Source: Paludibacteraceae bacterium (lineage in GTDB: Bacteria; Bacteroidota; Bacteroidia; Bacteroidales; Paludibacteraceae). From it: a stretch of 63,697 bases of DNA. The stretch lies in contig JAKSKW010000009.1 in NCBI GenBank assembly GCA_024401495.1, positions 1-63,697 of the forward strand. The letters run 5' to 3'. Shown here piece by piece: positions 1 through 8,748 of the stretch. The position numbers and the translations under genes were made by a program. The notes under the pieces are model-generated. The model did no database searches. It had not been told where the DNA came from and saw only the letters and a list, made by a program, of their open reading frames with translations. The first letter of the stretch is position 1, and each line of letters opens with the position of its first letter.

Positions 1-128
1 GTACAGAGCCAAAGATCAAGTTCTACTGCGAGGTTAAGGGCACAATGAAGTCTGCTGCTGACTACGCTGATCAGAACGAGAAGGCTACAGCTAAGATCGA
101 GGCAATCAAGAAGTCGCTAGGACTTTAA
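1..128 (+). CDS. Phospho-sugar mutase (phosphoglucomutase/phosphomannomutase type), C-terminal end, partial
   Basis: The frame entering at base 3 stays open for 41 codons and ends at TAA 126-128; the other two forward frames hit stops early. The tail contains PKIKFYCEVKG followed by an alanine- and lysine-rich helix ending KIEAIKKSLGL. That pattern resembles the last residues of Bacteroidales phospho-sugar mutases, which interconvert hexose 1- and 6-phosphates in the cytoplasm. Only the extreme C-terminus is present, so no catalytic residue can be checked. The call rests on remembered family resemblance and is moderate. Confidence 0.5.
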   Translation, partial: TEPKIKFYCEVKGTMKSAADYADQNEKATAKIEAIKKSLGL

Positions 129-181
129 TAATTCATAATTCATAATGCATAATGCATAATTGAAGATTGATAGATTTATCC

Positions 182-245
182 GATGAGACAGTGACTCATC
201 GCATTATACAGAGGCACCTCAGAAATGAGGGGCCTTTTTTATTTT
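182..245 (+). terminator. Rho-independent terminator after the partial mutase gene
   Basis: A 10-base arm at 212-221 pairs with 226-235 (one A/G mismatch) around a GAAA loop and is followed by TTTTT. A smaller hairpin (GATGAG/CTCATC, 182-200) lies just upstream and may be part of the same structure. The position, about 85 bases after the stop at 128, fits termination of that transcript. Confidence 0.75.
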
Positions 246-256
246 AAAATTTAGCA

Positions 257-423
257 AGACGGGGGCATGCCCCGTCTCTACGAATTCCTCCCATTCAGAC
301 CCTCTAAATCTCCCTTAAATTCGGCCACGGTAGCCAATCGTCATGCGACGATTGCCAACCATGGCCTGGTTTAATAACCGTTCCACGGTAGATGAGTGAG
401 CCATCTCCTCCCTTTAAGGGAGG
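257..423. repeat. Composite palindromic repeat (GACGGGG palindrome + GGCCACGG element + CCTCCCTT palindrome)
   Basis: Three inverted repeats follow one another. AGACGGGGG/CCCCGTCT at 257-277 is followed by CTACG. A long foldback pairs 323-342 with 347-366 (20-base arms, three mismatches, loop ATGC). CCTCCCTT at 407-414 pairs with AAGGGAGG at 416-423. The same modules recur at 10321-10560 and 12295-12425, so this is an interspersed repeat and not gene remnant. Nothing coding is seen between 129 and 573. Confidence 0.85.
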
Positions 424-573
424 TCGGGAGGGCCTCATTCCGCAGTTGACCGATTGTTAATTTTTGTTAAAATTGGGGGGGGTGAAATATTGTATTTGAA
501 AATTTCTTTATTTTGCATTGTTTCGCAAGAATCGAAATGGAATTTGCGAATATAGAAATTATAATTTAGGACT

Positions 574-2319
574 ATGTTTAATATTAAAAACTCGCAAAGA
601 TTAATCACTTCCATCGCGGCTATGTGTGTTGGAATGATGTCGTATGCGGCTGAGTTGAGAGAGTCGGTTTGCTATGTCAGGGAGTCGAATAATGCTTCTT
701 TGAATTATGAAAACTTGGCAAACGCGTTGCAGAATAAATCCTATATCGCTGCCTCAAAGAAGGTAAGGGAATATACAGGTGGTGATTCTTTCGGATCTGG
801 TTTTGTGATCAAGGATGAGAAGGGAAAACTTGTTGTCGTGACCAACAAACATGTGGTGCACGATGCTAAATATGTGGATTTGACTTTTGAGGTAAACGGC
901 GCGGAGGTCAAGTATGCCCGTTGCCCCGTCGTTTATGTATCGAAGAATCTTGATATCGCATTGGTGAATTTTCCTTCTGGCGACGTGAATGTTCCCGCAC
1001 TCAAGATTAATAAAAATAAGGTGAATGATGGTGCCGACGTTTGGACGGCTGGATACCCTGCTTTGGGCGACAAACCGTCGTGGCAACTTGGTAAGGGTGT
1101 GATGTCGAACAATAGCGTGAAGGATGAGTTTTTTGGTGATATCGACTCGGTCGCTGTCTATCAGCACACGGCTCAAGTCGACCCAGGAAGTTCGGGTGGG
1201 CCATTGTTGGTGAAGGAGAAGTCGGGCGATTATACCGTTGTCGGAATCAACACTTGGAAAGCCTCTTTCCGTGAGAATACCAACTTCTCTATTCCGATCA
1301 AATACTACAACAATGTTTCCGTAAATGAGATGTCTGTAGCGTCGACTTCAAAGGATAATATTGGCGACGTCGAAAAGATCGCCAAACAATTCCTTGACGA
1401 TGTGAAGAAAAACGACGCTGATTTGTCGTCTTACGTCGCGACTGAGACACTTTTAGGCATGGACGAGGGAGTATTGTCAGTGATGTTGGACAAAGCCTCT
1501 GAGACGCGTAGAATCCAACTCCGCACGAAATCGCCAATACCGGTCATGAAATCAATCGTCGGAGATTTTGCATTCGACGGTGTGAAGAGCATGGCAGACG
1601 TGGAATATTCATCTACCGTGAAGGATGGAGAGAATTATAAGACCACCTACGTTTGTAAAGGCAAGGAGATCGACGTCGTTTGGAAGGAAAACATGGATGG
1701 CTACAAGATTGTGAGCAGCTCCTCGTCGTCGGCAGAAAACGTGGAAAAGATCCAGAAATCGAAAGAATCGAAGGTGATCTATTCGCAGGAGTGGAACAGA
1801 TATCTTGAATTAAGTTTTTCAAAGGGATTGGAGGATCATTTCGGACAGAAAGCGGATCTCACTTTTATGATTATGGCTGGCAAATATTTTTTGTTCGGAC
1901 CGAGAGTAGAGTTGGGACACACAGAAAAGCATTTGTTTGCAGACCCTGATTTCTACACTACAGATATAATCGAGAAGGATGACACTACCTATATGATTGA
2001 AAAATCGTCCTTTTTAGGAGTCGAATTCAGCATAGGCTATCAGTGTCCGTTTAAGTTGACGCCAAGCAACAAAGCCTTCCTTACGCCATACGTGATTGGT
2101 GATTTTGGTGGGGTGCTCACACACGACTTTAATTTTGAGGGAAGTTTGCATGCAGGAGCCAGACTTGGATATTCGCCAAATAAGAAAAAGTCTGTTTTCG
2201 TAGGAGCGGAGTATGTTGTCAAGAAAGTGACGGAGTTGGAGTTCAACACTGGCGACGACGACGGTTGTAAGTTTGGAACCAGAAAATATGTGGCTATCTG
2301 CGTTGGCTTCGGATTCTAA
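574..2319 (+). CDS. Secreted trypsin-like serine protease with a beta-rich C-terminal domain
   Basis: A 581-residue protein. Residues 1-25 form a signal peptide. Residues about 60-240 are a trypsin/DegP-like fold with a plausible triad: H93 in TNKHVV, D127 in LDIALV and S207 in GSSGGP. No PDZ domain is visible. After a linker (about 250-395), residues 400-581 alternate hydrophobic and polar residues in strand-like runs and end in VGFGF, with an aromatic last residue as in outer-membrane beta-barrel proteins. Substrate and partners are unknown. It is followed after 48 bases by a second secreted protein, possibly in one transcript. The protease call is firm; a membrane-embedded C-terminus is inference. 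Confidence 0.8.
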   Translation: MFNIKNSQRLITSIAAMCVGMMSYAAELRESVCYVRESNNASLNYENLANALQNKSYIAASKKVREYTGGDSFGSGFVIKDEKGKLVVVTNKHVVHDAKYVDLTFEVNGAEVKYARCPVVYVSKNLDIALVNFPSGDVNVPALKINKNKVNDGADVWTAGYPALGDKPSWQLGKGVMSNNSVKDEFFGDIDSVAVYQHTAQVDPGSSGGPLLVKEKSGDYTVVGINTWKASFRENTNFSIPIKYYNNVSVNEMSVASTSKDNIGDVEKIAKQFLDDVKKNDADLSSYVATETLLGMDEGVLSVMLDKASETRRIQLRTKSPIPVMKSIVGDFAFDGVKSMADVEYSSTVKDGENYKTTYVCKGKEIDVVWKENMDGYKIVSSSSSSAENVEKIQKSKESKVIYSQEWNRYLELSFSKGLEDHFGQKADLTFMIMAGKYFLFGPRVELGHTEKHLFADPDFYTTDIIEKDDTTYMIEKSSFLGVEFSIGYQCPFKLTPSNKAFLTPYVIGDFGGVLTHDFNFEGSLHAGARLGYSPNKKKSVFVGAEYVVKKVTELEFNTGDDDGCKFGTRKYVAICVGFGF

Positions 2320-2337
2320 AAACAAAAAATAATCATT

Positions 2338-2364
2338 ATGCCGTTAGGCATTTAATATCGGTAA
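2338..2364 (+). promoter_or_regulatory. Small hairpin element with TATCGGTAA tail before a start codon
   Basis: ATGCC (2338-2342), loop GTTA and GGCAT (2347-2351) form a hairpin followed by TTAATATCGGTAA, three bases before the ATG at 2368. A near-copy sits before pgi (15983-16009) with the middle base pair swapped from G-C to C-G, so the stem is kept while the sequence changes. This suggests a structured 5' leader or a repeat end. Its function is not known. Confidence 0.55.
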
Positions 2365-2367
2365 ACA

Positions 2368-3030
2368 ATGAATATAGTAAAGATTTTTTTGGCAGTAGCC
2401 ATTTCAGTAGCGTCAGTTATTTCAGCCTCAGCAGCAGGCGAACACGGGTTGATCACATTGAAGTCGGGAGAGCAGATTGAGGCTCCCGAAGTATGGTACA
2501 CTCACGGACAGGCAATCTATTTGATGGGTCCTAAGCAGAAGAAAGTGGTGCTTGAAGAATCTGAAGTGGAATGTGTCCAGTATTACGATGAGGAGAAAAA
2601 GGATTTTGGTCCAAAAAAATACTCCGATTATTTTATCAGTTGTTTGGAGTTTATAAAGGATGAACCTAAAATGCCTAAGGAAAAGAAGTCTGGATATTAC
2701 AAATTGTTGGAGAAAGATGGTTATACTTTATATTTGCTCAGCTATATGAGTGTTGATAAATATGGCTTTAAATCTGAAGTTAGAAATTATTACTTCAAGA
2801 AACCAGAGTGGCCTTGGGCGGTAGATATATGGTGGTTACGCCAATACAAAATGAAAAAATGCAATAAGTATTGGACGAAAATGCTTGAGGGTAATTCAAC
2901 GATGTCAAAAATGTTTAGTGAGAATCCAGAAAGTTTTGCTGCTTCGTATTATGGTAATGCCCAGGGAAACACTGAATTGATGTACATATCGTTGTTCAAT
3001 GATTATATTGAGACGAGGGATAAGAAATAA
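2368..3030 (+). CDS. Secreted protein of unknown function, 220 aa
   Basis: I do not recognise a family. Residues 1-22 are a clear signal peptide ending in a small-residue stretch (SASAA). The mature part begins with a short strand-rich segment (LITLKSGEQIEAPEVWYTHG) and then becomes aromatic and lysine-rich, with tryptophans around PEWPWAVDIWW. There is no lipobox and no sorting domain, so it is probably periplasmic. It lies 48 bases after the protease gene and before a terminator-like repeat at 3037-3065, so co-expression with the protease is plausible. Confidence 0.7.
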   Translation: MNIVKIFLAVAISVASVISASAAGEHGLITLKSGEQIEAPEVWYTHGQAIYLMGPKQKKVVLEESEVECVQYYDEEKKDFGPKKYSDYFISCLEFIKDEPKMPKEKKSGYYKLLEKDGYTLYLLSYMSVDKYGFKSEVRNYYFKKPEWPWAVDIWWLRQYKMKKCNKYWTKMLEGNSTMSKMFSENPESFAASYYGNAQGNTELMYISLFNDYIETRDKK

Positions 3031-3036
3031 GATTCA

Positions 3037-3065
3037 GTAGAGATGCCGAATCGCGGCGTCTCTAC
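3037..3065 (+). terminator. GTAGAGA palindrome acting as a likely terminator
   Basis: GTAGAGATGCCG (3037-3048) pairs with CGGCGTCTCTAC (3054-3065) around AATCG, with one G-T pair, and is followed by ATTTTAATTTAT. It belongs to the GTAGAGACG...CGTCTCTAC repeat family in this window and sits 7 bases after the stop at 3030, so it probably ends that transcript. Confidence 0.6.
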
Positions 3066-3102
3066 ATTTTAATTTATATTTGCAACAAAATAATTAAAGG
3101 CA

Positions 3103-3237
3103 ATTATATACGTGTTGTCCAAACACGCTTATTTATTAGACGCTCGCCCTTTGGGCTCGCGTTGGAGAGCGGGGTTAGGGCCCAACAATCAAACACGGGC
3201 CCTTAACAATCCTCATTTTGGACAACTGCTATATAAT
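3103..3237. mobile_element. MITE-like element with 21-bp terminal inverted repeats
   Basis: The ends are ATTATATA at 3103 continuing through GTTGTCCAAA (3114-3123), matched by TTTGGACAAC (3217-3226) through TATATAAT (3230-3237). That is 21 bases with three mismatches. The interior has CGCTCGCCC/GGGCTCGCG and a GGGTTAGGGC motif shared with 15881-15978, 20013-20083, 36174-36268, 10411-10468 and 43405-43444. The element is about 135 bp and encodes no transposase. An apparent open frame starting at 3112 is only read-through of this repeat into the next gene. Confidence 0.7.
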
Positions 3238-3261
3238 CTCCTAATTAAATCTAATCTTAAA

Positions 3262-6200
3262 ATGATTTTCAAAAAACTATTCTGTTGGATTATATGCCTC
3301 ATTTTCATGGCAATGCCAGCAATGGCGGAGAGGTCAAAATTCAAGGTTGATGGACTTTGGTATTGTTATATTGAAGACGCCGCGAATCTTACTGCGTCAA
3401 TACACCCTATGGATAAGGATATTTGGGAAGAAGTCACGATTCCAGACAAGGTAGAATATGATGGGAAAGAATACACCATCGTAGCCATAGAGGAAAGTGC
3501 GTTTTATGGATCAAAGGCATTGAAGTCTATTACCCTTCCAAACACCATTATTAAGATAGGGAAACAAGCTTTCTACCATTGTGATTCTTTAACCTCCATT
3601 ACTATTCCCAACTCAGTCACTACAATTGGACAAAGTGCATTCTATAATTGTGAAGGGTTGGCTCTTGTAATCATTCCAAGTTCAGTCACATCCATTGGAT
3701 CTTGGTCTTTTACTGGCATAAGTGTGATTATTAACCAAACAGACCTTGAGGAGGATAGATGGGGTGCGAAACGTTGTATAAATGGAAAATATATCGAAGG
3801 GGATTTTGTCTATTCGGATGAAAAGAAGGATACATTCGCCTATTATTTGGGTGAAGACGCTGAGGTGTCCCTCCCAAATACCGTCACTGCTATTGGTGAT
3901 AATGCGTTTTATGGACATACAAACCTGACTTCTGTCTCCATTCCAAACTCATTGACATCCATAGGGGGATATGCCTTCTACGGCTGTGAAAGTCTGACTT
4001 CATTCGCCGTTCCAAGCGGAGTCACTTCTATCGGGAAATATGCGTTCTATGATTGCCAAGCATTGACTTCCATAGATATTCCAAGTGGCGTCACCGTCAT
4101 CGGAGACCGCACATTCGAGGGATGTAATAGTTTGCTCTCCGTCACTATTCCCAACGGAATCACTTCCATTGGCTGGTATGCTTTTTCTGGTTGTACAAGC
4201 TTGCTTTCGGTAGATATTCCCAATTCAGTCACTTCTATCGGTCAAGCTGCTTTTGAATATTGTACAAGTTTGAAGCCCGTCGTTATCCCTCCTTCAGTCA
4301 CTTCTACGGGGGGAAGTGCTTTCTATGACGTGGATACGATCTATTATGCGGGAAGTGCGGGATTCAGATGGGGAGCGAAACGAAATATAAAGGGTTACGT
4401 TGTCGAAGGAGATTTTGTCTATTGGGATGAAACAAAGGAGACGTTGGGCGACTATTTAGGTAGCGATACAGCCATTTCCATCCCTGATTTTGTCTCTTCC
4501 ATAGGTGATTATGCGTTCACTGAATGTTCGCGATTGACCTCTGTCTCCATTCCTAAAGGAGTCACTTCCATCCGCAAATGTGCATTCAATGAACGTGAGG
4601 ATTTGATTACCGTCTCCATACCAAGTACAGTCACTTACATTGGTGAAGATGCATTCTTTAACTGTAAGAATTTATCATCCGTCTTTATTCCAAGTTCGGT
4701 AGAAACCATAGGAAGTTATGCGTTTTATAATGTTGATACCATTTATTACGCAGGGTCTGCCACAGGAAGTCCATGGCGTGCGAAGCATCGTATAAAAGCA
4801 AACGTTGATGAAAATGGTTTTGTCTATGCGGATGAGACTTTAATTCGATATATCGGTACTGACTCCATAGTGGTTATTCCTGACAATGTAGTGACCATTG
4901 GCAATTCTGTTTTCTTCAACAATACTACCATCCAATCTGTTGTGATTCCTAATTCAGTTGAAACGATTGGCTCGTATGCTTTCGCGGGATGTACGGGAAT
5001 AAGCAGATTGTCGGTCCCTTACACTGTTTCATATATTGGAGAGGATGCCTTTTCTCAGGTGGATACAGTCTCTTATGGAGGTTTTGCAGTTTGGCAATGG
5101 TGGGAGACACAATATTGGGGTGCATTGAACTTTGATGAGGAGGGAGATGATTTGTATATTATCCACAACTTAGAGGAGCTACTGTATTTCAGAGATTCGG
5201 TAAAAGGAATCGCAAGACTTGAGGCAGACATTGATCTTAGTACCGTTTGTGGCAGATTGGGAGATGAAATGGTTAGTTTCACCCCTATCAAATGTCTTAA
5301 GTTCGACGGTGGAAACCACACCATCTCCAACCTCTATATCAATCAACCGGATAATGATAAAGAGGTCGCTTTGTTCGATACAGAAGATAAAATTTATAAA
5401 CTTCTAATTCAGAACCTAAAAGTGACGAATGCATACGTGAAGGGTGGAGAATATGCGGCTGGAATAGCAAATAACGGCATTTTCGTCAACTGCCATTTTG
5501 AAGGTGTTGTTATCGGAAAATATGCAGGCGGTGTGAGCGAATATGGAAAACCATCATCTGCATATAATTGTAGCAACTATGGTATGGTTGTTTCTTCTTC
5601 ATACTCAAGTGGAATAGATGCTTCCTCTATGTATAATTGCTACAACAGAGGACGAATTGTTAGCGATAAATCGGCTATAGGACTTGGAATGTATTGCTGT
5701 GAACATTTCAACATATATAATTCTGGCGACGTATACGCTCCTGATTCAAAAAACATTTATTACATAGAGACTGATCATTGGGATGATGATGCTAGTGGTA
5801 GTCTTTTTGCTTTGCAGGAAATGGATTCCAGTGCTTTCCTTTCAGGTGCTGTGAAAGATTCGTTGAACAAGTACGTTTCGCAAAATCCGAAGGCTTATGA
5901 TTATTATTCAGACTCTATTCCATTGCTACAATGGGTGCAAGGAGAGGATGGATTTCCACGTTTTGAAGGTGTGGATTTGAAGCCGACGCAGGGATATGTG
6001 GTTCGTTACACAGGGGCCATTGAGGATTATGACGTCGCTTTGAATGGCACCGTCGCTTTGCCAGTTTGCCGCGGCAACTCTTACGTTTTCTCCAACAACT
6101 TCGATGGAAAGAATATCGTGAGCGACACGACTATCATTGTGGAAATGGCAAAAAAGGACTCAATTTGGGGATTGGAGATGCGAGGTGACTTTAATGCTGA

Positions 6201-6741
6201 CGGTTATATCTCTCTTTCTTTTTATACCAATATGGATAACGAAGGAGATAGATTTGATGGAATCCATGGAGATTTTTATTCTCAGAACGAAAATAAAGAG
6301 TATTTCTTTGTGAATAGTTATTTGTTTTCTAAAGCTGGTGTACTCTGCAACTACATTCAAGAAAACGATTCCGTTTGGAAGGTTACGCTGGACAGTATTT
6401 ATTATATTACCGACTATGATAGTTTGGTTTTGTATGAATATGTTAGTCAAAGTAAGAAAATCACGTCGAATGTTTTATCTTGGACAAAGGCTGCATCTGG
6501 CGATGAGACCAGCGTCTCAACCATCAGCAACCTAGCACTCGAAGTTTATGCCGACGACGAGACTATCCACGTCGCCAATGCACAGCCAAACACTAAGATT
6601 CAGGTGTTTGATATGAACGGCAAGGTAGTTGCTTCTGGTGTAACCGATGCTGAGGGAAGTGTAGAGATGAAACTTCCTGCGATGAATGGTGTTTATGTGG
6701 TGAGTGATGGTAATCAATCGACGAAGGTGGTGGTAAAGTAA
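3262..6741 (+). CDS. BspA-like leucine-rich-repeat surface protein with type IX sorting domain
   Basis: The ATG at 3262 is chosen because it opens a good signal peptide (residues 1-22, ending AMPAMA); upstream codons lie in the repeat at 3103-3237. The product has 1,159 residues. Residues about 60-600 are LRR_5/BspA repeats with the pattern SVTIPNSVTSIGxxAFxxCxSL, interrupted by spacer blocks (WGAKR...GDFVY). Residues about 650-815 resemble GLUG-type glycine/asparagine repeats. Residues 967-1077 are a domain (SIWGLE...YIQENDS) shared with the next gene. Residues about 1091-1159 are a type A sorting domain ending GVYVVSDGN...VVVK. It is probably exported by the type IX system and anchored at the surface, where BspA-like proteins bind host or matrix proteins. 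The next gene starts 13 bases on. Confidence 0.85.
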   Translation: MIFKKLFCWIICLIFMAMPAMAERSKFKVDGLWYCYIEDAANLTASIHPMDKDIWEEVTIPDKVEYDGKEYTIVAIEESAFYGSKALKSITLPNTIIKIGKQAFYHCDSLTSITIPNSVTTIGQSAFYNCEGLALVIIPSSVTSIGSWSFTGISVIINQTDLEEDRWGAKRCINGKYIEGDFVYSDEKKDTFAYYLGEDAEVSLPNTVTAIGDNAFYGHTNLTSVSIPNSLTSIGGYAFYGCESLTSFAVPSGVTSIGKYAFYDCQALTSIDIPSGVTVIGDRTFEGCNSLLSVTIPNGITSIGWYAFSGCTSLLSVDIPNSVTSIGQAAFEYCTSLKPVVIPPSVTSTGGSAFYDVDTIYYAGSAGFRWGAKRNIKGYVVEGDFVYWDETKETLGDYLGSDTAISIPDFVSSIGDYAFTECSRLTSVSIPKGVTSIRKCAFNEREDLITVSIPSTVTYIGEDAFFNCKNLSSVFIPSSVETIGSYAFYNVDTIYYAGSATGSPWRAKHRIKANVDENGFVYADETLIRYIGTDSIVVIPDNVVTIGNSVFFNNTTIQSVVIPNSVETIGSYAFAGCTGISRLSVPYTVSYIGEDAFSQVDTVSYGGFAVWQWWETQYWGALNFDEEGDDLYIIHNLEELLYFRDSVKGIARLEADIDLSTVCGRLGDEMVSFTPIKCLKFDGGNHTISNLYINQPDNDKEVALFDTEDKIYKLLIQNLKVTNAYVKGGEYAAGIANNGIFVNCHFEGVVIGKYAGGVSEYGKPSSAYNCSNYGMVVSSSYSSGIDASSMYNCYNRGRIVSDKSAIGLGMYCCEHFNIYNSGDVYAPDSKNIYYIETDHWDDDASGSLFALQEMDSSAFLSGAVKDSLNKYVSQNPKAYDYYSDSIPLLQWVQGEDGFPRFEGVDLKPTQGYVVRYTGAIEDYDVALNGTVALPVCRGNSYVFSNNFDGKNIVSDTTIIVEMAKKDSIWGLEMRGDFNADGYISLSFYTNMDNEGDRFDGIHGDFYSQNENKEYFFVNSYLFSKAGVLCNYIQENDSVWKVTLDSIYYITDYDSLVLYEYVSQSKKITSNVLSWTKAASGDETSVSTISNLALEVYADDETIHVANAQPNTKIQVFDMNGKVVASGVTDAEGSVEMKLPAMNGVYVVSDGNQSTKVVVK

Positions 6742-6754
6742 AATAACATCTAAC

Positions 6755-8698
6755 ATGAAGAAGATTATATTCCTATTGGCTTCATTCGTTGCCATCTTTA
6801 TGGCAATAGCCAACAACTACATGCACGTCTATTTGAACAATGGTTCAATCCTTGACTTTGATACAGAAAGCCTACTTCGGGTTGACGTTCAAAAGGATTC
6901 CACTTCTAACTCAACCTACCTTCTTGTTGTTAAAAACGACAGCTCGACACTGCGTATTGACCAGTCTGATATCCAGAAAATAGCATTCGACGATACAATT
7001 AACTCGATTTGGGGATTAGAGGTGAGCGATGTTGACGAAAAAGGTAATGTCTCAATTACTTTTTATGCGAATATAGAAATGGAAACAATATATGGAATTA
7101 GAGTAGATTTTTTTAAAGATTATGACTTGTTCTTGTACATTAAGAATATCTCTTTGAATTCTCATTTCCCTAATAAATCAGGAATAACTTTTGATTATAT
7201 ACAAGAGAACGATTCTATTTACAAAATAACAGTGCATGATGTCTATTTTAATGATAATACTAAAAGTATAGCAGTTTTCATTAGAGTTACTAAAGATGAA
7301 AATTCTAATGTCATACGCTGGAATAATGAAAATATTGAAAGAATGCCTGTAAGCGGTCAGATAGCCGATCACGATTATGTTGACCTTGGTCTTCCAAGCG
7401 GTACACTTTGGGCAACCTACAACGTGGGCGCTTCCAAGCCACAGGAATCTGGTTGGCATCTAACATGGGGCGTGGCATATCCGAGTGATTCGTATTACCC
7501 AGGCTCGTACAAATGGGGAAGAGACTCTATGACGAAGTATAATTCGAAGGATAGCCTGACAATATTGCAGCCAGAGGATGACGCTGCCACAGTCAACTGG
7601 GGCTCAGAGTGGCGTATGCCAACAGGCGAAGAGTTGCAGGAACTGATAGAATACTGTGAATATAGCAGTACTGAGTTCGAGGGAAGGAAAGGAGCGAAAT
7701 TCACCGCCACTAACGGTAACTCCATTTTTTTCCCTGCTGCTGGGTACGCCGTCGATTGGGTTATCGCTGGTGAGAGTAGCGGCTACTACTGGTCGTCATC
7801 TCTCGTGGATGTGGGCGAGAATCCTGGATTCTTGTACTTCAGGGATGAAAAGGTATACATAGATTACGGCGGGGGAGGTTCCGGACACTCTGTGCGTGCA
7901 GTGTGTGCAAAGAAAGAAGAAAGAAATGTGTATAGTGTGAAATTCTACACATCAGACAGCACTTTGATAAATGCTCAAAATGTATATGAAGGTGCACATC
8001 CTAAAGAAGTACAGGCACCAGTAAGGACTGGCTATGAGTTTGTCGGATGGAGCACTTCATTTGATACAATCACCTCTGATTTGTCTGTTTACGCTATTTA
8101 TAAAGAGGCTTGCGTCGACCTTGGCCTTCCATCGGGCACACTTTGGGCAACCTATAACGTGGGTGCCACCAAACCATCAGAATACGGTGACTATTTCGCA
8201 TGGGGCGAGACCAAGCCAAAGGAAGACTACAGCTGGAGTACATACAAGTGGACAGAGGACAAAGGCAAAACTTTTACCAAATACGTCCATTCAGAAAAAT
8301 ATGGCACCGTAGACAACAAGATGGTGTTGGACGCGGAAGACGATGCAGCGACAGCCAATTGGGGCAAGAACTGGAGGATGCCGACGATCGAGGAGATGCA
8401 AGAACTAATCGAAAATTGTGAATATAGCTGGACAACGGTCGACGCAAGGAATGGAATAAAATTCACCGCTACTAACGGCAACTCCATTTTTATTCCCGCT
8501 ACTGGCTATTTTAATGGATCGGATAACTACTATACTGGCGGCCACAGCTTCTACTGGTCATCATCGTGCCAAGAGAAGGAGGAACGTGCTCTACGTATGT
8601 ACTTTAAAAATGAATATGGGTATTTGTTGTATGTAGGTTGTGAAACCGCCTATCGCTGCCCGGGATACTGTGTGCGTGCGGTACGAGCAAAGAATTAG
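6755..8698 (+). CDS. Secreted protein with two Fibrobacter-type paralogous domains and an InlB-like repeat
   Basis: A 647-residue protein. It has an N-terminal signal peptide, then a short strand-rich region. Residues about 84-195 are the SIWGLE...YIQENDS domain also present at the end of the preceding protein. Residues about 207-388 and 453-647 are two copies of the Fib_succ_major domain (VDLGLPSGTLWATYNVGA, WRMPT, YYWSSS). Between them, about 391-451, is an InlB B-repeat/Flg_new-like unit (TGYEFVGW). No sorting domain is seen. Spacing of 13 bases from the BspA-like gene suggests one operon. The biochemical function of these domains is not established. Confidence 0.8.
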   Translation: MKKIIFLLASFVAIFMAIANNYMHVYLNNGSILDFDTESLLRVDVQKDSTSNSTYLLVVKNDSSTLRIDQSDIQKIAFDDTINSIWGLEVSDVDEKGNVSITFYANIEMETIYGIRVDFFKDYDLFLYIKNISLNSHFPNKSGITFDYIQENDSIYKITVHDVYFNDNTKSIAVFIRVTKDENSNVIRWNNENIERMPVSGQIADHDYVDLGLPSGTLWATYNVGASKPQESGWHLTWGVAYPSDSYYPGSYKWGRDSMTKYNSKDSLTILQPEDDAATVNWGSEWRMPTGEELQELIEYCEYSSTEFEGRKGAKFTATNGNSIFFPAAGYAVDWVIAGESSGYYWSSSLVDVGENPGFLYFRDEKVYIDYGGGGSGHSVRAVCAKKEERNVYSVKFYTSDSTLINAQNVYEGAHPKEVQAPVRTGYEFVGWSTSFDTITSDLSVYAIYKEACVDLGLPSGTLWATYNVGATKPSEYGDYFAWGETKPKEDYSWSTYKWTEDKGKTFTKYVHSEKYGTVDNKMVLDAEDDAATANWGKNWRMPTIEEMQELIENCEYSWTTVDARNGIKFTATNGNSIFIPATGYFNGSDNYYTGGHSFYWSSSCQEKEERALRMYFKNEYGYLLYVGCETAYRCPGYCVRAVRAKN

Positions 8699-8748
8699 CG
8701 GGAGAGCCTTTTTACGCATTTATATGATCTCTTAAAAGAATTTGAATT

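Noticed and set aside
3112..3261. N-terminal extension of the BspA-like protein
   Set aside because: The added residues are the translation of the MITE-like repeat; the ATG at 3262 opens a normal signal peptide.
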